Source: Tessaracoccus flavus
GTDB lineage: Bacteria > Actinomycetota > Actinomycetes > Propionibacteriales > Propionibacteriaceae
Direction of reading: 5' to 3'
Assembly: GCF_001997295.1 (NCBI RefSeq)
Contig: NZ_CP019605.1
Span: forward strand, 2,356,001 to 2,420,000
DNA length: 64,000 nucleotides
Below are positions 14,898 to 23,227 of this stretch, in pieces. Each line of letters begins with the position of its first letter. The first letter of the stretch is position 1. Below the pieces are notes generated by a model. That model searched no databases. It was not told the DNA's origin and saw nothing but the letters and a program-made list of their open reading frames with translations. A program made the position numbers and the translations under genes.

Positions 14898-16531
14898 CGG
14901 TTCCCCTCCGGAATCATTTCGATCGCGTGCACGGGGCACTGCTCGTAGCAGGTCGCGCAGCCGGTGCATTTCTCGTAGTCGAAGCGATATCGCTTCCCCT
15001 TGCCGAGCTTGATGATGGCGTCCTCGGGGCAGGCACCGTAGCAGCCGTCGCACTCGAAGCAGTTGCCGCAGCTGAGGCAGCGCCTCGCCTCGAACTCCGC
15101 CTCCGCGTCGGTCAGGCCGGAGACGATCTCGCCGAAGCCCTCGAGGCGTTCCGCCATCTCCGACTCGACGTGCTGGCGGCGCGCGTGGTCGCCGAAGTAC
15201 CAGACGTTCATCTGGTCGAGCGTGACGACGCGGTTCTTGGGCCGCTCGAGGAACTCCTCGGTGTTGAGCCAGGCGTCGATCCGGCGGGCGGCCTTCTTCC
15301 CGTGGCCGACGCCGATGGTGACCGTGCGGTCCGACGGCACGGCGTCTCCCCCGGCGAAGATGCCTGGCACCGCCGTCATGAGGCTGGTCGGGTCGACGTC
15401 GACGACGTCGTCGTTGAAGCTCATGCCGGGGATCGCGCGCAGGAAGTCGGTGTCAGCGCGCTGACCGAGCGCGAGGATGACGGTGTCCGCCGCCAGCTTT
15501 TCGTAGCGTCCGGTGCCGCGGGCCTTGCCGTTCTCGTCCAGCTCCATGATCTCGACCGTCAGGTCTTCCTCGTCCATGGACGTGATCGTGCGGAGCCAGT
15601 TCATCTTGACGCCCTCCGCCTCGGCGCCTTCGCGCTCCTCCTCGTGGGCTGGCATCTGCTCGAGGGTCCGGCGGTAGACCACCACCGACTCCTCTGCCCC
15701 GAGGCGTCGTGCGACGCGGGCCGCGTCCATCGCCGTGTTGCCGCCACCGTAGACGGCGACCTTCCGGCCGATGATGGGTCGCTCGCCGGAGGCGACGTCC
15801 CGCAGGAAGCTGACGGCGTCAACGACGCGGGTGGCGTCCGAGGCGGGGATGTCCACGCGCTTGGAGATGTGGGCGCCCACCGCGACGAAGACGGCGTCGA
15901 AGTTTCCGTCGGCCTGGGTGGCGAGGAGGTCCTTGATCGGCGTGTTCTGTCGCAGCACGACGCCGAGCTCCACGAGTCGCGAGATCTCGGCGTCGAGCAC
16001 GTCGCGCGGGAGCCGGTACTCCGGGATGCCGTAGCGCATCATGCCACCGGGGAGGTCGCCGGCGTCGAAGATCTCGACCTCGTGGCCGAGCTTGGCCAGG
16101 TGGTAGGCGGCCGACAGTCCCGACGGCCCCGCTCCGACGACCAGGATGCGGCGCCCAGACCTACGGCGGGGCTTCGGGAACTGCCAGCCCTTCTCGATGG
16201 CGAGGTCGCCGAGGTAGCGCTCCACGGAGTGAATGCTGACGGCTGCGTCGAGGTCCTTGCGGTTACAGGCGGTCTCACACGGGTGGTAGCAGACGCGGCC
16301 GTGGATGGCGGGGAACGGGTTATCGGCAACCAACTGACGCCAGGCCGCCTCGGCCTCGCCGGCCTTGATCAGCCGCAACCATTCCTGGATGTTCTCGCCG
16401 GCCGGACAGCCAGCGTTGCAGGGCGGCAGCATGTCGAGATAGATGGGGCGACGCGATCGGACGGGGCCGACCCGCCCCTCACTCTGGCTGAGATCGGGTA
16501 GGACGGTCATGTCCCGTCGTTCGGCCGTCAT
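14894..16531 (-). CDS. GltD-like FAD/NAD(P) oxidoreductase with C-terminal 2[4Fe-4S] ferredoxin domain
   Basis: A 545-residue protein. The N-terminal Fer4_20 region has CNAGCPAGENIQEWL and VCYHPCETACNR. Next come an FAD Rossmann motif (GAGPSGLSAAYHLAKLGHEV), an NAD(P) motif (GGGNTAMDAARVARRLGA), and GIFAGGDAVPSDRTV closing the flavin site. The last 70 residues form a ferredoxin domain (CLSCGNCFECDGCYGACP and CTGCATCYEQCPVHAIEM). It lies directly upstream of PFOR with a 4-nt overlap. The most likely role is moving electrons between NAD(P)H and the ferredoxin used by PFOR. It is not glutamate synthase itself, since no large subunit is present. AAGGGGAAG precedes the start. Confidence 0.88.
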   Translation of the reverse strand: MTAERRDMTVLPDLSQSEGRVGPVRSRRPIYLDMLPPCNAGCPAGENIQEWLRLIKAGEAEAAWRQLVADNPFPAIHGRVCYHPCETACNRKDLDAAVSIHSVERYLGDLAIEKGWQFPKPRRRSGRRILVVGAGPSGLSAAYHLAKLGHEVEIFDAGDLPGGMMRYGIPEYRLPRDVLDAEISRLVELGVVLRQNTPIKDLLATQADGNFDAVFVAVGAHISKRVDIPASDATRVVDAVSFLRDVASGERPIIGRKVAVYGGGNTAMDAARVARRLGAEESVVVYRRTLEQMPAHEEEREGAEAEGVKMNWLRTITSMDEEDLTVEIMELDENGKARGTGRYEKLAADTVILALGQRADTDFLRAIPGMSFNDDVVDVDPTSLMTAVPGIFAGGDAVPSDRTVTIGVGHGKKAARRIDAWLNTEEFLERPKNRVVTLDQMNVWYFGDHARRQHVESEMAERLEGFGEIVSGLTDAEAEFEARRCLSCGNCFECDGCYGACPEDAIIKLGKGKRYRFDYEKCTGCATCYEQCPVHAIEMIPEGNR

Positions 16532-16652
16532 TGGCTTCCCCTTCGCTGAAGATCGCTACTACAAGCCATCGTAGGGGGAGCCGGGTCGGGTGCCGCGCCG
16601 GGGGTCAGGAACCCTAGCGGGGTACCGGTCCGGGATGGAATCGGGGATGCGA

Positions 16653-16683
16653 CGAGGCCCGCCCCCGATGGGGACGGGCCTCG
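16653..16683 (-). terminator. Strong hairpin after trxA (terminator-like, no U tract)
   Basis: CGAGGCCCG (from 16653) pairs with CGGGCCTCG (to 16683), with CCCC/GGGG extending the stem around a GAT loop. It starts 17 nt beyond the thioredoxin stop. The lack of a T run makes termination efficiency uncertain. Confidence 0.5.
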
Positions 16684-16699
16684 TGCGGGACGCGGAGCG

Positions 16700-17056
16700 T
16701 CAGTTCTTCTTGGCCTCTTCGACCAGGGCGTCGATGTCGAGTTCCTTGATCTGCTCGATTAGGGAGTCGAGCTGCTTGCCGCTCAGCAGGCCGGCCTGGC
16801 GGAAGACCAGGTTGCCCTTGCGGAAGCCCATGATCGTCGGGATCGACTGGATCTCGAGGGCGGCGGCCAGATCACGCGCATCTTCCGTGTCGACCTTGCC
16901 AAACACGACGTCGTCGTGCCGGCCAGAGGCCTCCTCGAAGATGGGCGAGAAGCGCTTGCAGGGCGCGCACCAGTCGGCCCAGAAGTCGATCAGGACAACC
17001 TCGTTGTCCTTGACGATGGTCTCGAAGTTCTCTGCAGTCAGGTCGGTGGTCGCCAC
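16700..17056 (-). CDS. trxA: Thioredoxin
   Basis: A 118-residue cytosolic thioredoxin reducing protein disulfides. The active site WADWCAPCKRF (residues about 26-36) has CAPC in place of the usual CGPC. The cis-proline is in IQSIPTIMGF. A GTG start at 17056 is preceded by GAAAGGGG. It is monocistronic between a methyltransferase gene and the PFOR operon. A perfect CCCCC/GGGGG palindrome of the CsoR-operator kind lies about 75 bp upstream, so copper or persulfide control is possible. Ala in the active site and the short acidic C-terminus (DIDALVEEAKKN) set it slightly apart from the housekeeping form. Confidence 0.93.
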   Translation of the reverse strand: MATTDLTAENFETIVKDNEVVLIDFWADWCAPCKRFSPIFEEASGRHDDVVFGKVDTEDARDLAAALEIQSIPTIMGFRKGNLVFRQAGLLSGKQLDSLIEQIKELDIDALVEEAKKN

Positions 17057-17125
17057 GGGCGAACCCCTTTCGTCGTCTTTTAGTGCATTGCGTACAACGC
17101 TACATGGCTGGCGGATATTCCAAAG

Positions 17126-17146
17126 TATAAACCCCCGGGGGTATTT
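17126..17146 (-). promoter_or_regulatory. CsoR-family-like operator upstream of trxA
   Basis: The sequence TATAAACCCCCGGGGGTATT contains a perfect ACCCCCGGGGGT palindrome (17131-17142) flanked by A/T. CsoR/CstR repressor sites have this C-tract/G-tract layout with TA flanks. It lies 75-90 bp upstream of the thioredoxin start, where promoter elements would be. The regulator gene is not in the window. Confidence 0.45.
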
Positions 17147-17181
17147 TCGCGAGCCGGCCGCAGCACCCCTGCTTTCAGCCG

Positions 17182-17928
17182 CTACTTGATGGCGATGATG
17201 CGTCGCATCGGCAGCGGCACCCGCAGGGGCCCGAGCGACTCCACCCTGGCCGTCATGAAATCGACGGCGCTGCTTGCCCGGCCGCGATCCGGCGAGCTGC
17301 GCAGCCCACCCAGAAGGAGCTCAGCGTCCTCCCTGCTCGACACCTCGAAGTAGTACCGGGCACGCTTGTCCTCGGCCTTCGTCAGGCCGACGGCGGATAG
17401 CGCCTGGTTCGCCTTGAACTCGGTGATGCCGGGCACGTGGGGGGTCACGCGCAGATAGCCGGCGAGGCGGCTGACGACCCGGAGGTCCTCCACGTTGGCC
17501 GGTCTGACGGACGGCGTCAGGGCCGCGAACACGCCGCCCGGCCGGAGCACCCGGGCCGCCTCGGCGAGGAACCGGGGGCGGTCAGCGACCACCGCGAAAC
17601 CGAGTGAGGTGACGACCGCGTCGAAGCTGCCGTCGGCGAACGGCAGATAGGAGGCGTGCGCCTGCACCAGCGGCCCCCTGCCGCGCTCCCGCGCCAGAGC
17701 GAGTTCCTCGGCCGAACGGTCCAGGCCGATGACGGTTCGTCCGTCGCGCTGGAGTCGGTCGATCATCGCTCCCGCACCGCAGGCCAGATCCAGCACTGTG
17801 ACGGCCGACTTGGACACGGCCCGGGACAGCCACTCGTACGGGGTGCTTCCGCCGCCGTAGGCGCGGCCCAGAACCGCCTCGACTGCCCCCGGCTGTCGGC
17901 TTCCGAACCAGCGCATCGGGTCAGCCAT
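17182..17928 (-). CDS. Class I SAM-dependent methyltransferase
   Basis: A 248-residue protein with the SAM-binding motif VTVLDLACGAGAMIDRL near residues 43-60, GLDRSAEEL, an acidic LPFADGSFDAVVTS and RVLRPGGVFAAL. This is the UbiE/Methyltransf_11 type. The C-terminal 100 residues (TEFKANQALSAVGLTKAE onwards) probably recognise the substrate, which I cannot identify. The start overlaps the IdeR gene by 8 nt, so the two are co-translated and may be co-regulated by metal. Confidence 0.8.
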   Translation of the reverse strand: MADPMRWFGSRQPGAVEAVLGRAYGGGSTPYEWLSRAVSKSAVTVLDLACGAGAMIDRLQRDGRTVIGLDRSAEELALARERGRGPLVQAHASYLPFADGSFDAVVTSLGFAVVADRPRFLAEAARVLRPGGVFAALTPSVRPANVEDLRVVSRLAGYLRVTPHVPGITEFKANQALSAVGLTKAEDKRARYYFEVSSREDAELLLGGLRSSPDRGRASSAVDFMTARVESLGPLRVPLPMRRIIAIK

Positions 17929-18610
17929 GGCGGCTCACGAAGAGCAGTTCCGCCGCGAACAGCCCGATCGTCGCGTCCCTACCGTCGACGGTCAGGTGGA
18001 CGTCGCCGTCGGCGCGGGAGGCCTCGAAGATGCCGCCTGGACGAAGTCCGATGTGGGCCAGGTCGGCCAGCATCGAAGCGTCGGCCTGGATGTTCTCGCT
18101 CATCCTGACCAGCACGAAACGTTGGGGCTGGTCGGTCAGCTCGTCGATGAGAGGATCTGCCCCCTCCCTGAACGGCGTCAGGGGAACCTCCACCCCGAGG
18201 GCGCGGAGCCCCGGGATCGGGTTGCCGTAGGGCGAGCGGGTCGGCTGGTCGAGGATGGCCAGCAGGCGCTTCTCGACGTCGACCGAGATGACGTGCTCCC
18301 AGCGGCACGCCTCGTCGTGCACCTTCTCCCACTCCAACCCGATCACCTCGGTCAACAGGCACTCGGCGAGCCGATGCTTGCGCATGACGTCGCGCGCCAG
18401 GCGCGCACCCTCGCGCGTGAGCTTGATGGTGCGGTCAGCGTCGACGACGAGCAACCCGTCGCGCTCCATGCGGGCCACGGTCTGGGAGACGGTGGGGCCG
18501 GACTGATGGAGGCGCTCGGCGATGCGCGCGCGCAGCGGTACGACCCCCTCCTCCAGGAGTTCGTAGACCGTTCGGAGATACATCTCCGTCGTATCGATCA
18601 AATCACTCAT
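17921..18610 (-). CDS. ideR: Iron-dependent repressor of the DtxR/IdeR family
   Basis: A 229-residue metalloregulator. The winged-helix region reads RIAERLHQSGPTVSQTVARM. The metal ligands of DtxR are all kept: Met10 (DTTEM), Cys102, Glu105 and His106 (ACRWEH), plus His79 and His98 for the ancillary site. This numbering works only from the ATG at 18610, which also has AAGGGG upstream; a GTG 6 nt earlier is less likely. A C-terminal SH3-like domain (LRPGGIFEASRADGDVHL) is present. It should repress iron-uptake genes when Fe2+ is bound. NagA lies 40 nt upstream in the same direction. Confidence 0.93.
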   Translation of the reverse strand: MSDLIDTTEMYLRTVYELLEEGVVPLRARIAERLHQSGPTVSQTVARMERDGLLVVDADRTIKLTREGARLARDVMRKHRLAECLLTEVIGLEWEKVHDEACRWEHVISVDVEKRLLAILDQPTRSPYGNPIPGLRALGVEVPLTPFREGADPLIDELTDQPQRFVLVRMSENIQADASMLADLAHIGLRPGGIFEASRADGDVHLTVDGRDATIGLFAAELLFVSRHG

Positions 18611-18650
18611 TCGCACCCCTTCCCGTCCATCCTAGGCGGGTTCGGACAGG

Positions 18651-19787
18651 TCAGTGCGGCGAGACGATCCATTCGCCGTGCCGGATCACGCCGTGCAGCG
18701 CCCCCTCGTCGTCGACGAGGCAGATGTCGGCCAGGCGTCCCGCCGCGAGCTCCCCCACGTCCGTGAGCCCATGCCAGCGCGCGGGCGTCGTGGCGGCCAT
18801 GAGGGCGGCGTCGGGAATGGACACGCCCACCTCCCAGACGACGAACTCGAACGCCTTCGCCATCGTGAGGGTGGACCCCGCGATTGCACCCGGCGTGCCG
18901 TCGGCGGTGACGAGCCGGGCGGTGCCGTCCAGCACGTCAACCTCCAGCTCGCCGAGGATGTACCGGCCGTCGCCGTGCCCCGTGGCGCTCATGGCGTCGG
19001 TGACCAGCGCCACGCGCTCTGGGCCGGCGGCGTCGATGGACATCGCGGCGATCACGGCCTTGTGATGGACTCCGTCGCAGATGAGTTCCACCATGACGCG
19101 CTCGTCGGACAGGAGGACCGGGACGGGCCCCGGTTCGCGGTGGTGGATCGACCGCATGGCGCTGAACAGGTGCGTGGCGATGTCGGCGCCCCACTCGATC
19201 GACAGCGCCGTGGTGACGTCGTCGGCGTCCGAGTGACCGAAGGCGACGTGCACCCCGGCCTCGATGAAGCGGCGGGTGGCCTCCTCCGAATGGTCGCGCT
19301 CGACCGCCATCGTGATCATCTTCAGCGCCGGTCCACCCGCGGAGATCAGTCGCTCGACGGACTCGGGGTCCGGGTCGCGGAGCAGGGCGGCATCGTGGGC
19401 CCCCTTCTTGGCCTCGGCGAGGAAGGGTCCCTCGAGGTGGATGCCGGCGAGTTCGCCGTCGTCGTAGAGAGCGCGCAGCACCGCGAGTTGAGCCTCGAGC
19501 TTCTCGATCGGTTCCGTGACGGTGGAGGCGAACGTGGTGGTGGTGCCCTGCCTGCGGTGGTACTCGATGGCGCGCATGTTGGCCGCGCGATCGGGATTGC
19601 CATAGCTGACGCCCACGGCACCGTGACAGTGGGTGTCGACGAAGCCCGGCACCGCCCACAGCTTCAGCCCGCCCGAGCCTCCGGAAGTGACGGACACGAT
19701 GCGCCCATCCTCGATCGTGATGACCGCGTTGTCGACGACTCCGTCGGGGGTCACGGCGCGGGCGACGGACAGCTCTTCGATGCTCAT
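18651..19787 (-). CDS. nagA: N-acetylglucosamine-6-phosphate deacetylase
   Basis: A 378-residue amidohydrolase-fold enzyme converting GlcNAc-6-P to GlcN-6-P and acetate. Metal and substrate motifs occur in order: PGFVDTHCHGAVGVSYGNPD, IHLEGPFLAEAKKGAHD, VAFGHSDADD, THLFSAMRSIHHREPG, CDGVHH and VTDAMSATG. The THLFSAM motif corresponds to the usual THLFNAM. NagB, the next enzyme, is encoded 13 kb away at 33078, so the pathway is split. The ATG at 19787 was chosen over an in-frame TTG 12 nt upstream. A short inverted repeat at 19817-19831 lies in the divergent region shared with serC. Confidence 0.93.
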   Translation of the reverse strand: MSIEELSVARAVTPDGVVDNAVITIEDGRIVSVTSGGSGGLKLWAVPGFVDTHCHGAVGVSYGNPDRAANMRAIEYHRRQGTTTTFASTVTEPIEKLEAQLAVLRALYDDGELAGIHLEGPFLAEAKKGAHDAALLRDPDPESVERLISAGGPALKMITMAVERDHSEEATRRFIEAGVHVAFGHSDADDVTTALSIEWGADIATHLFSAMRSIHHREPGPVPVLLSDERVMVELICDGVHHKAVIAAMSIDAAGPERVALVTDAMSATGHGDGRYILGELEVDVLDGTARLVTADGTPGAIAGSTLTMAKAFEFVVWEVGVSIPDAALMAATTPARWHGLTDVGELAAGRLADICLVDDEGALHGVIRHGEWIVSPH

Positions 19788-19816
19788 GGCCACATCCAAG
19801 CACCACCCCTGTCAGC

Positions 19817-19831
19817 GGTGCGCATCGCACC
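19817..19831. promoter_or_regulatory. Short inverted repeat between divergent nagA and serC
   Basis: GGTGCG-CAT-CGCACC is a perfect 6-bp inverted repeat with a 3-nt spacer, 30 bp upstream of nagA. It could be an operator, but it is short and GC-rich and may be chance. It does not match the DasR/NagR consensus. Confidence 0.2.
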
Positions 19832-19909
19832 CCGAGTGGGCGCGCATGTCAACACTTTTCGACGCGGACCCCGTGGAGCCGGGCACGGCGGGGGTGGGAG
19901 ACTAGGGCT

Positions 19910-21010
19910 GTGATCCAGCTTCCCGAAGACCTGCTCCCCGTCGACGGCCGCTTCGGCTCCGGCCCCGCGAAGGTGCGCCCAGAGGCGCTCGAATACCTGT
20001 CGCTGCGCGGCGACATCATGGGCACCTCCCACCGGCAGGCTCCCGTACGGAACCTCGTCGCCTCGGTCCAGGAGTCGCTCGCCGAGCTCTACTCCATCCC
20101 GGACGGGTACGAGGTTGTGCTCGGCAACGGTGGCTCGACGGTGTTCTGGGACGTCGCGGTGTCCTCCCTGATCGAGCGTCGATCGGCGCACGGGGTCTTC
20201 GGCGAGTTCTCCCGCAAGTTCTACGCAGCGGCGGCGCGGGCCCCGCACCTCGAGAACCCCGCGATCAGCGAGGCTCCCGCCGGCTCGGTCGCGCTGCCCG
20301 AGCCCACCGACGCCGACGTCTACGCGTGGGCGCAGAACGAGACCTCCACCGGCGCGGCCGCGCCGGTTCGCCGCATCGGTGACGGGCTCGTGCTCGTCGA
20401 CGCCACCTCTGCGGCCGGCGGCATGCCGGCCGACATCTCGGCCACGGATGTCTACTACTTCGCGCCGCAGAAGAACTTCTCCTCCGACGGCGGCCTCTGG
20501 TTGGCCTTCCTCTCCCCCGCCGCGGTGGAGCGCGCCGAGTCCATCAAGGCGAGCGGCCGCTGGATCCCCGAGTCGCTGGACCTGACCGTCGCGATCCGCA
20601 ACTCCCGTCAGCACCAGACCCTCAACACGCCCGCGCTGGCCACCCTCCTCCTGCTCGAGGATCAGCTGGGCTGGATGCTGGAGCTCGGCGGCCTGTCGGT
20701 GGTGGCCGACCGGTGCGCCGAATCCACGACGATCCTGTACGACTGGGCCGAGGGCAGCGAGTTCGCGACGCCGTTCGTCGCCAACCCCGCCGAGCGCTCC
20801 CCCGTCGTGGCCACCATCGACCTGGCCGACGAGGTCGACGGCAAGCAGTTGATCGCCGAGCTCAGGGCCAACGGCATCGTCGACGTCGACCCCTACCGGG
20901 CGCTCGGGCGCAACCAGCTTCGCGTGGGCTGCTACGCCTCGGTCGATCCCGAGGACGTCGTCGCGCTCACCGAGTGCGTGGACTATCTCGTCGCACGGAT
21001 GATCGGGTAG
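19910..21010 (+). CDS. serC: Phosphoserine aminotransferase
   Basis: A 366-residue PLP enzyme of serine biosynthesis, converting 3-phosphohydroxypyruvate to phosphoserine. The start IQLPEDLLPVDGRFGSGPAKVRPEAL carries the SGP substrate motif, then MGTSHRQAPVR. NGGSTVFWDVA binds the cofactor, and YYFAPQKNFSSDGGLWLA contains the Schiff-base lysine (APQKNF). This is the actinobacterial/archaeal-type SerC. A GTG start is used. The gene converges on a secreted-protein gene with only 2 nt between stop codons, leaving no room for a terminator. Confidence 0.94.
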   Translation: MIQLPEDLLPVDGRFGSGPAKVRPEALEYLSLRGDIMGTSHRQAPVRNLVASVQESLAELYSIPDGYEVVLGNGGSTVFWDVAVSSLIERRSAHGVFGEFSRKFYAAAARAPHLENPAISEAPAGSVALPEPTDADVYAWAQNETSTGAAAPVRRIGDGLVLVDATSAAGGMPADISATDVYYFAPQKNFSSDGGLWLAFLSPAAVERAESIKASGRWIPESLDLTVAIRNSRQHQTLNTPALATLLLLEDQLGWMLELGGLSVVADRCAESTTILYDWAEGSEFATPFVANPAERSPVVATIDLADEVDGKQLIAELRANGIVDVDPYRALGRNQLRVGCYASVDPEDVVALTECVDYLVARMIG

Positions 21011-21012
21011 GG

Positions 21013-21981
21013 CTACGGCTTCAGCAGAAATGTGAGCGCCCCGGCGGTGACCGCGACGATCCCCGCGAGAACCAGGGCGATCATCGTGCCCGTTCGGGCC
21101 GGGCTGTCCGACGGCTCCTCCACTGGAACCTCCCCAGGCGGGGCTTGGGTGCCCGTGGCGTCCGGCGTCGGGGACGGTGACGGGGTTGCTGAAGCGCCGG
21201 CCTCAGCCTCTGGCGGCAGACTCGTCGTCACGTCGGAGGTCGCAACCTCGACGACGCGGATCGACGGGTTCCCGCCGACGTAGACCGTGTCGTCGGAGCC
21301 CACCGCAATCGACTCGCTCTCCGCGCCGCCGACGATCGTGTCGGTGGCCAAGGTCTCCCAGGTGAAAGCGTCGATGTACTCGATCCCGGCGGCTGTCCGG
21401 AGCGCCATCGTGGCGCCGTCGCTGAGGAACGCCCCGTCGGTGACCCCGTCGGGAGCGTCGGTGACCCGGGTGAGCGTGTTGAGATCCTGCCGGGAGGGCT
21501 CGAGCGGGGCTCGGTAGATGCCGGGGTCATCCCCGGTGGTGGCGATGTAGATGCGGCCACGGCCCGAGATCATCATCGCCTTCGCGTCGCGCGGTCCGTC
21601 GTCGTACTGGAAGTCGAACGCGTGGTAGGTGCTGCGCCCGCCTGCGACGCTGCCGAGGCGGAACACCACGACTGACTCCCGCTCTGCCGGCTCGTCGCCG
21701 ATGTCGGCGATCCACAGGCGGTCGCCGCTCCAGGCCAGCGCCTGTACCGAGAGCGGGTCGCCGCCGAACGTCACCTCCCGACCGTCCGCCGAGTGCAGGA
21801 TCACGCCATCGTCGGCGCTGGGTCCTGCGAGCCACAGGCCGTCCGACTGTGGGTCGGGCGCCATTCCGACGACGGGGGTGGAGCCTTCGGGCGGGGCGAT
21901 CTCCTCCGCGAGAGATGGCAGGGACAGGGCGGCCAGGCCGAGCCCCAGCGCGAGGGCAGCAGCCGCGGTCCGCAGGTTCAT
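21013..21981 (-). CDS. Secreted, membrane-anchored protein with probable beta-propeller domain
   Basis: A 322-residue protein. It starts MNLRTAAAALALGLGLAALS, a clear signal peptide ending near ALA-EE. The body contains repeated beta-strand blocks with WxAGPSADD, WSGDRLWIADIGDEPA, GRGRIYIATTGDD and SDDTVYVGG, typical of a WD/NHL-type propeller. A Ser/Thr/Pro-rich linker (ATPSPSPTPDATGTQ) leads to a C-terminal membrane helix (MIALVLAGIVAVTAGALTFL). So it is exported and tethered. The frame is open 12 codons upstream, but this ATG gives the signal peptide. Function unknown. Confidence 0.7.
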   Translation of the reverse strand: MNLRTAAAALALGLGLAALSLPSLAEEIAPPEGSTPVVGMAPDPQSDGLWLAGPSADDGVILHSADGREVTFGGDPLSVQALAWSGDRLWIADIGDEPAERESVVVFRLGSVAGGRSTYHAFDFQYDDGPRDAKAMMISGRGRIYIATTGDDPGIYRAPLEPSRQDLNTLTRVTDAPDGVTDGAFLSDGATMALRTAAGIEYIDAFTWETLATDTIVGGAESESIAVGSDDTVYVGGNPSIRVVEVATSDVTTSLPPEAEAGASATPSPSPTPDATGTQAPPGEVPVEEPSDSPARTGTMIALVLAGIVAVTAGALTFLLKP

Positions 21982-21995
21982 TCCGCCAACAATAG

Positions 21996-22094
21996 TCACG
22001 GCTGGGCTGGCCCCCACACCACGCTGGCGACAGCGAGCAGCACGAGCGCGATGAGCACGCTCGTGACAATGATGCGTCGGGTTTTCGGATTCAC
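21996..22094 (-). CDS. Small single-span membrane protein (32 aa)
   Basis: A GTG start gives a 32-residue peptide beginning MNPKTRRIIVTSVLI and ending VVWGPAQP. A basic N-terminus is followed by one hydrophobic span of about 20 residues. It lies 14 nt upstream of the secreted propeller gene in the same orientation. No strong ribosome binding site is visible; a TACTAT box sits 8 nt before the start. Similar tiny ORFs with an NPKTRR start are found in actinobacteria as I recall. Function unknown. Confidence 0.5.
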   Translation of the reverse strand: MNPKTRRIIVTSVLIALVLLAVASVVWGPAQP

Positions 22095-22129
22095 TGACCC
22101 CGATAGTACGCCCGGGTTACCGTGATGGC

Positions 22130-22849
22130 ATGCAGACGCTCGTGGTGTGCGCAGTGTCGATCGACGACGTGCGCGACATCTTCAGGGCCGACGAGGCCCT
22201 CGCCGCCCGGCTGCGCGCGCTGGCGGCTGACACGTTCTCCCCGCCAACGGCCCAGAAGCGGCGCTGGTTCGGGCCGGTCCTGCGACACGATGAGGTTCGC
22301 GTCGACCCGGCGGCCCCTACCCATGCTGACATGGACGCCGTGCTGACGGGCAGCTTCGTAGCCCCTGACCGACTCCCGCAGGCGTGGACTCTCGTCGCCA
22401 CCTGGGTGCAGGGGGTCGCGGCGGCGAGCGCCAAGGTCCCCTGGAACCTGGCGAGGACCGAACAGATCGAGTTCGACCTCGCCCGCGCCGGCCTCAACAG
22501 CGATTACGCTCTCCGCAACCTCGCCGAGCGCGATCTCGGCATCCCACTTCGTCGCCTCCCGGATCAGATCGCGGGCTACGCGAAGCACGTGCAGGTGGTG
22601 GAGACGCTCGACGCCCTGCGCTCGATCGACCAGCGCCCCGAGTTCACACCAGAGGCGCACGCTGTCGTGGACCAGCTCGTTGGAGTGCTGGAGACCGCGG
22701 CCAATGACCCCCACCTCGATCTGGTCGCGTTCACGGTGCCGACGAATCAGTCCCTGAGCAGCGCCGAGCGCCAGCGAGGAGCGTCCGTCGAATCGGTCCC
22801 TGAGCAGCGACGAGCGCCAGCGAGGAGCGTCCGTCGAACCGGTCCCTGA
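22130..22849 (+). CDS. Hypothetical protein whose C-terminus runs into a repeat cluster
   Basis: A 239-residue protein I do not recognise. It begins MQTLVVCAVSIDDVRDIF and has mixed alpha/beta content, without signal peptide or membrane span. The last 33 residues or so (from NQSLSSAERQ) are translated from repeat cluster B, as the DNA there is the CCTGAGCAG...CGTCCGTCGAA unit. The original C-terminus was therefore probably near residue 206 and has been replaced or extended by repeat insertion. Both neighbouring genes are oriented away from or against it, so it is likely monocistronic. Whether the extended protein still folds is unknown. Confidence 0.65.
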   Translation: MQTLVVCAVSIDDVRDIFRADEALAARLRALAADTFSPPTAQKRRWFGPVLRHDEVRVDPAAPTHADMDAVLTGSFVAPDRLPQAWTLVATWVQGVAAASAKVPWNLARTEQIEFDLARAGLNSDYALRNLAERDLGIPLRRLPDQIAGYAKHVQVVETLDALRSIDQRPEFTPEAHAVVDQLVGVLETAANDPHLDLVAFTVPTNQSLSSAERQRGASVESVPEQRRAPARSVRRTGP

Positions 22850-23225
22850 GCAGCTCGCGAGGAACGAGCGAGCGTCCGTCGAAGGGTAACGACACCGTTC
22901 CCCATCACCGCCCCCGACCCCAGGGGCGGCGACCACAGCCGAGGCCGTAACCCTTCGACAAGCTCAGGGACCTTGGTTGGCCCCTGAGCAGCGACGAGCG
23001 CCAGCGAGGAGCGTCCGTCGAATCGGTCCCTGAGCAGCGACGAGCGCCAGCGAGGAGCGTCCGTCGAAGGGTAACGACACCGACGCCTACCACCGCCCCC
23101 AACCCCAGGGGCGGCGACCACAGCCGGGGCCGTAACCCTTCGACAAGCTCGACCGACAAGCTCAGGGATCAAGGACCGACAAGCTCAGGGATCACGGAGA
23201 GACAAGCTCAGGGATCACGGACAGG
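22748..23225. repeat. Composite palindromic repeat cluster B
   Basis: About 480 bp of the same family as cluster A, filling the whole gap between the hypothetical gene and pyruvate carboxylase and reaching 100 bp into the former. It has at least five left-arm copies. Some carry the variant GAGCAGCGACGAGCGCCAGC instead of GAGCAGCTCGCGAGGAACGA. There are two cores (CACCGCCCC...GGGGCGGCGACCAC) and two GTAACCCTTCGACAAGCTC right arms, then a tail of GACAAGCTCAGGGATC(A) repeats. No gene is credible within the intergenic part. Confidence 0.85.
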
Positions 23226-23227
23226 GG

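Noticed and set aside
13302..14948. Plus-strand open frame of 548 codons opposite nifJ
   Set aside because: It is antisense to the conserved PFOR N-terminal region and has biased composition without any recognisable motif.
14927..16501. Plus-strand open frame of 524 codons opposite the GltD-like gene
   Set aside because: The minus strand encodes a clear flavoprotein with FAD, NAD(P) and 4Fe-4S motifs. The plus frame is low-complexity and motif-free.
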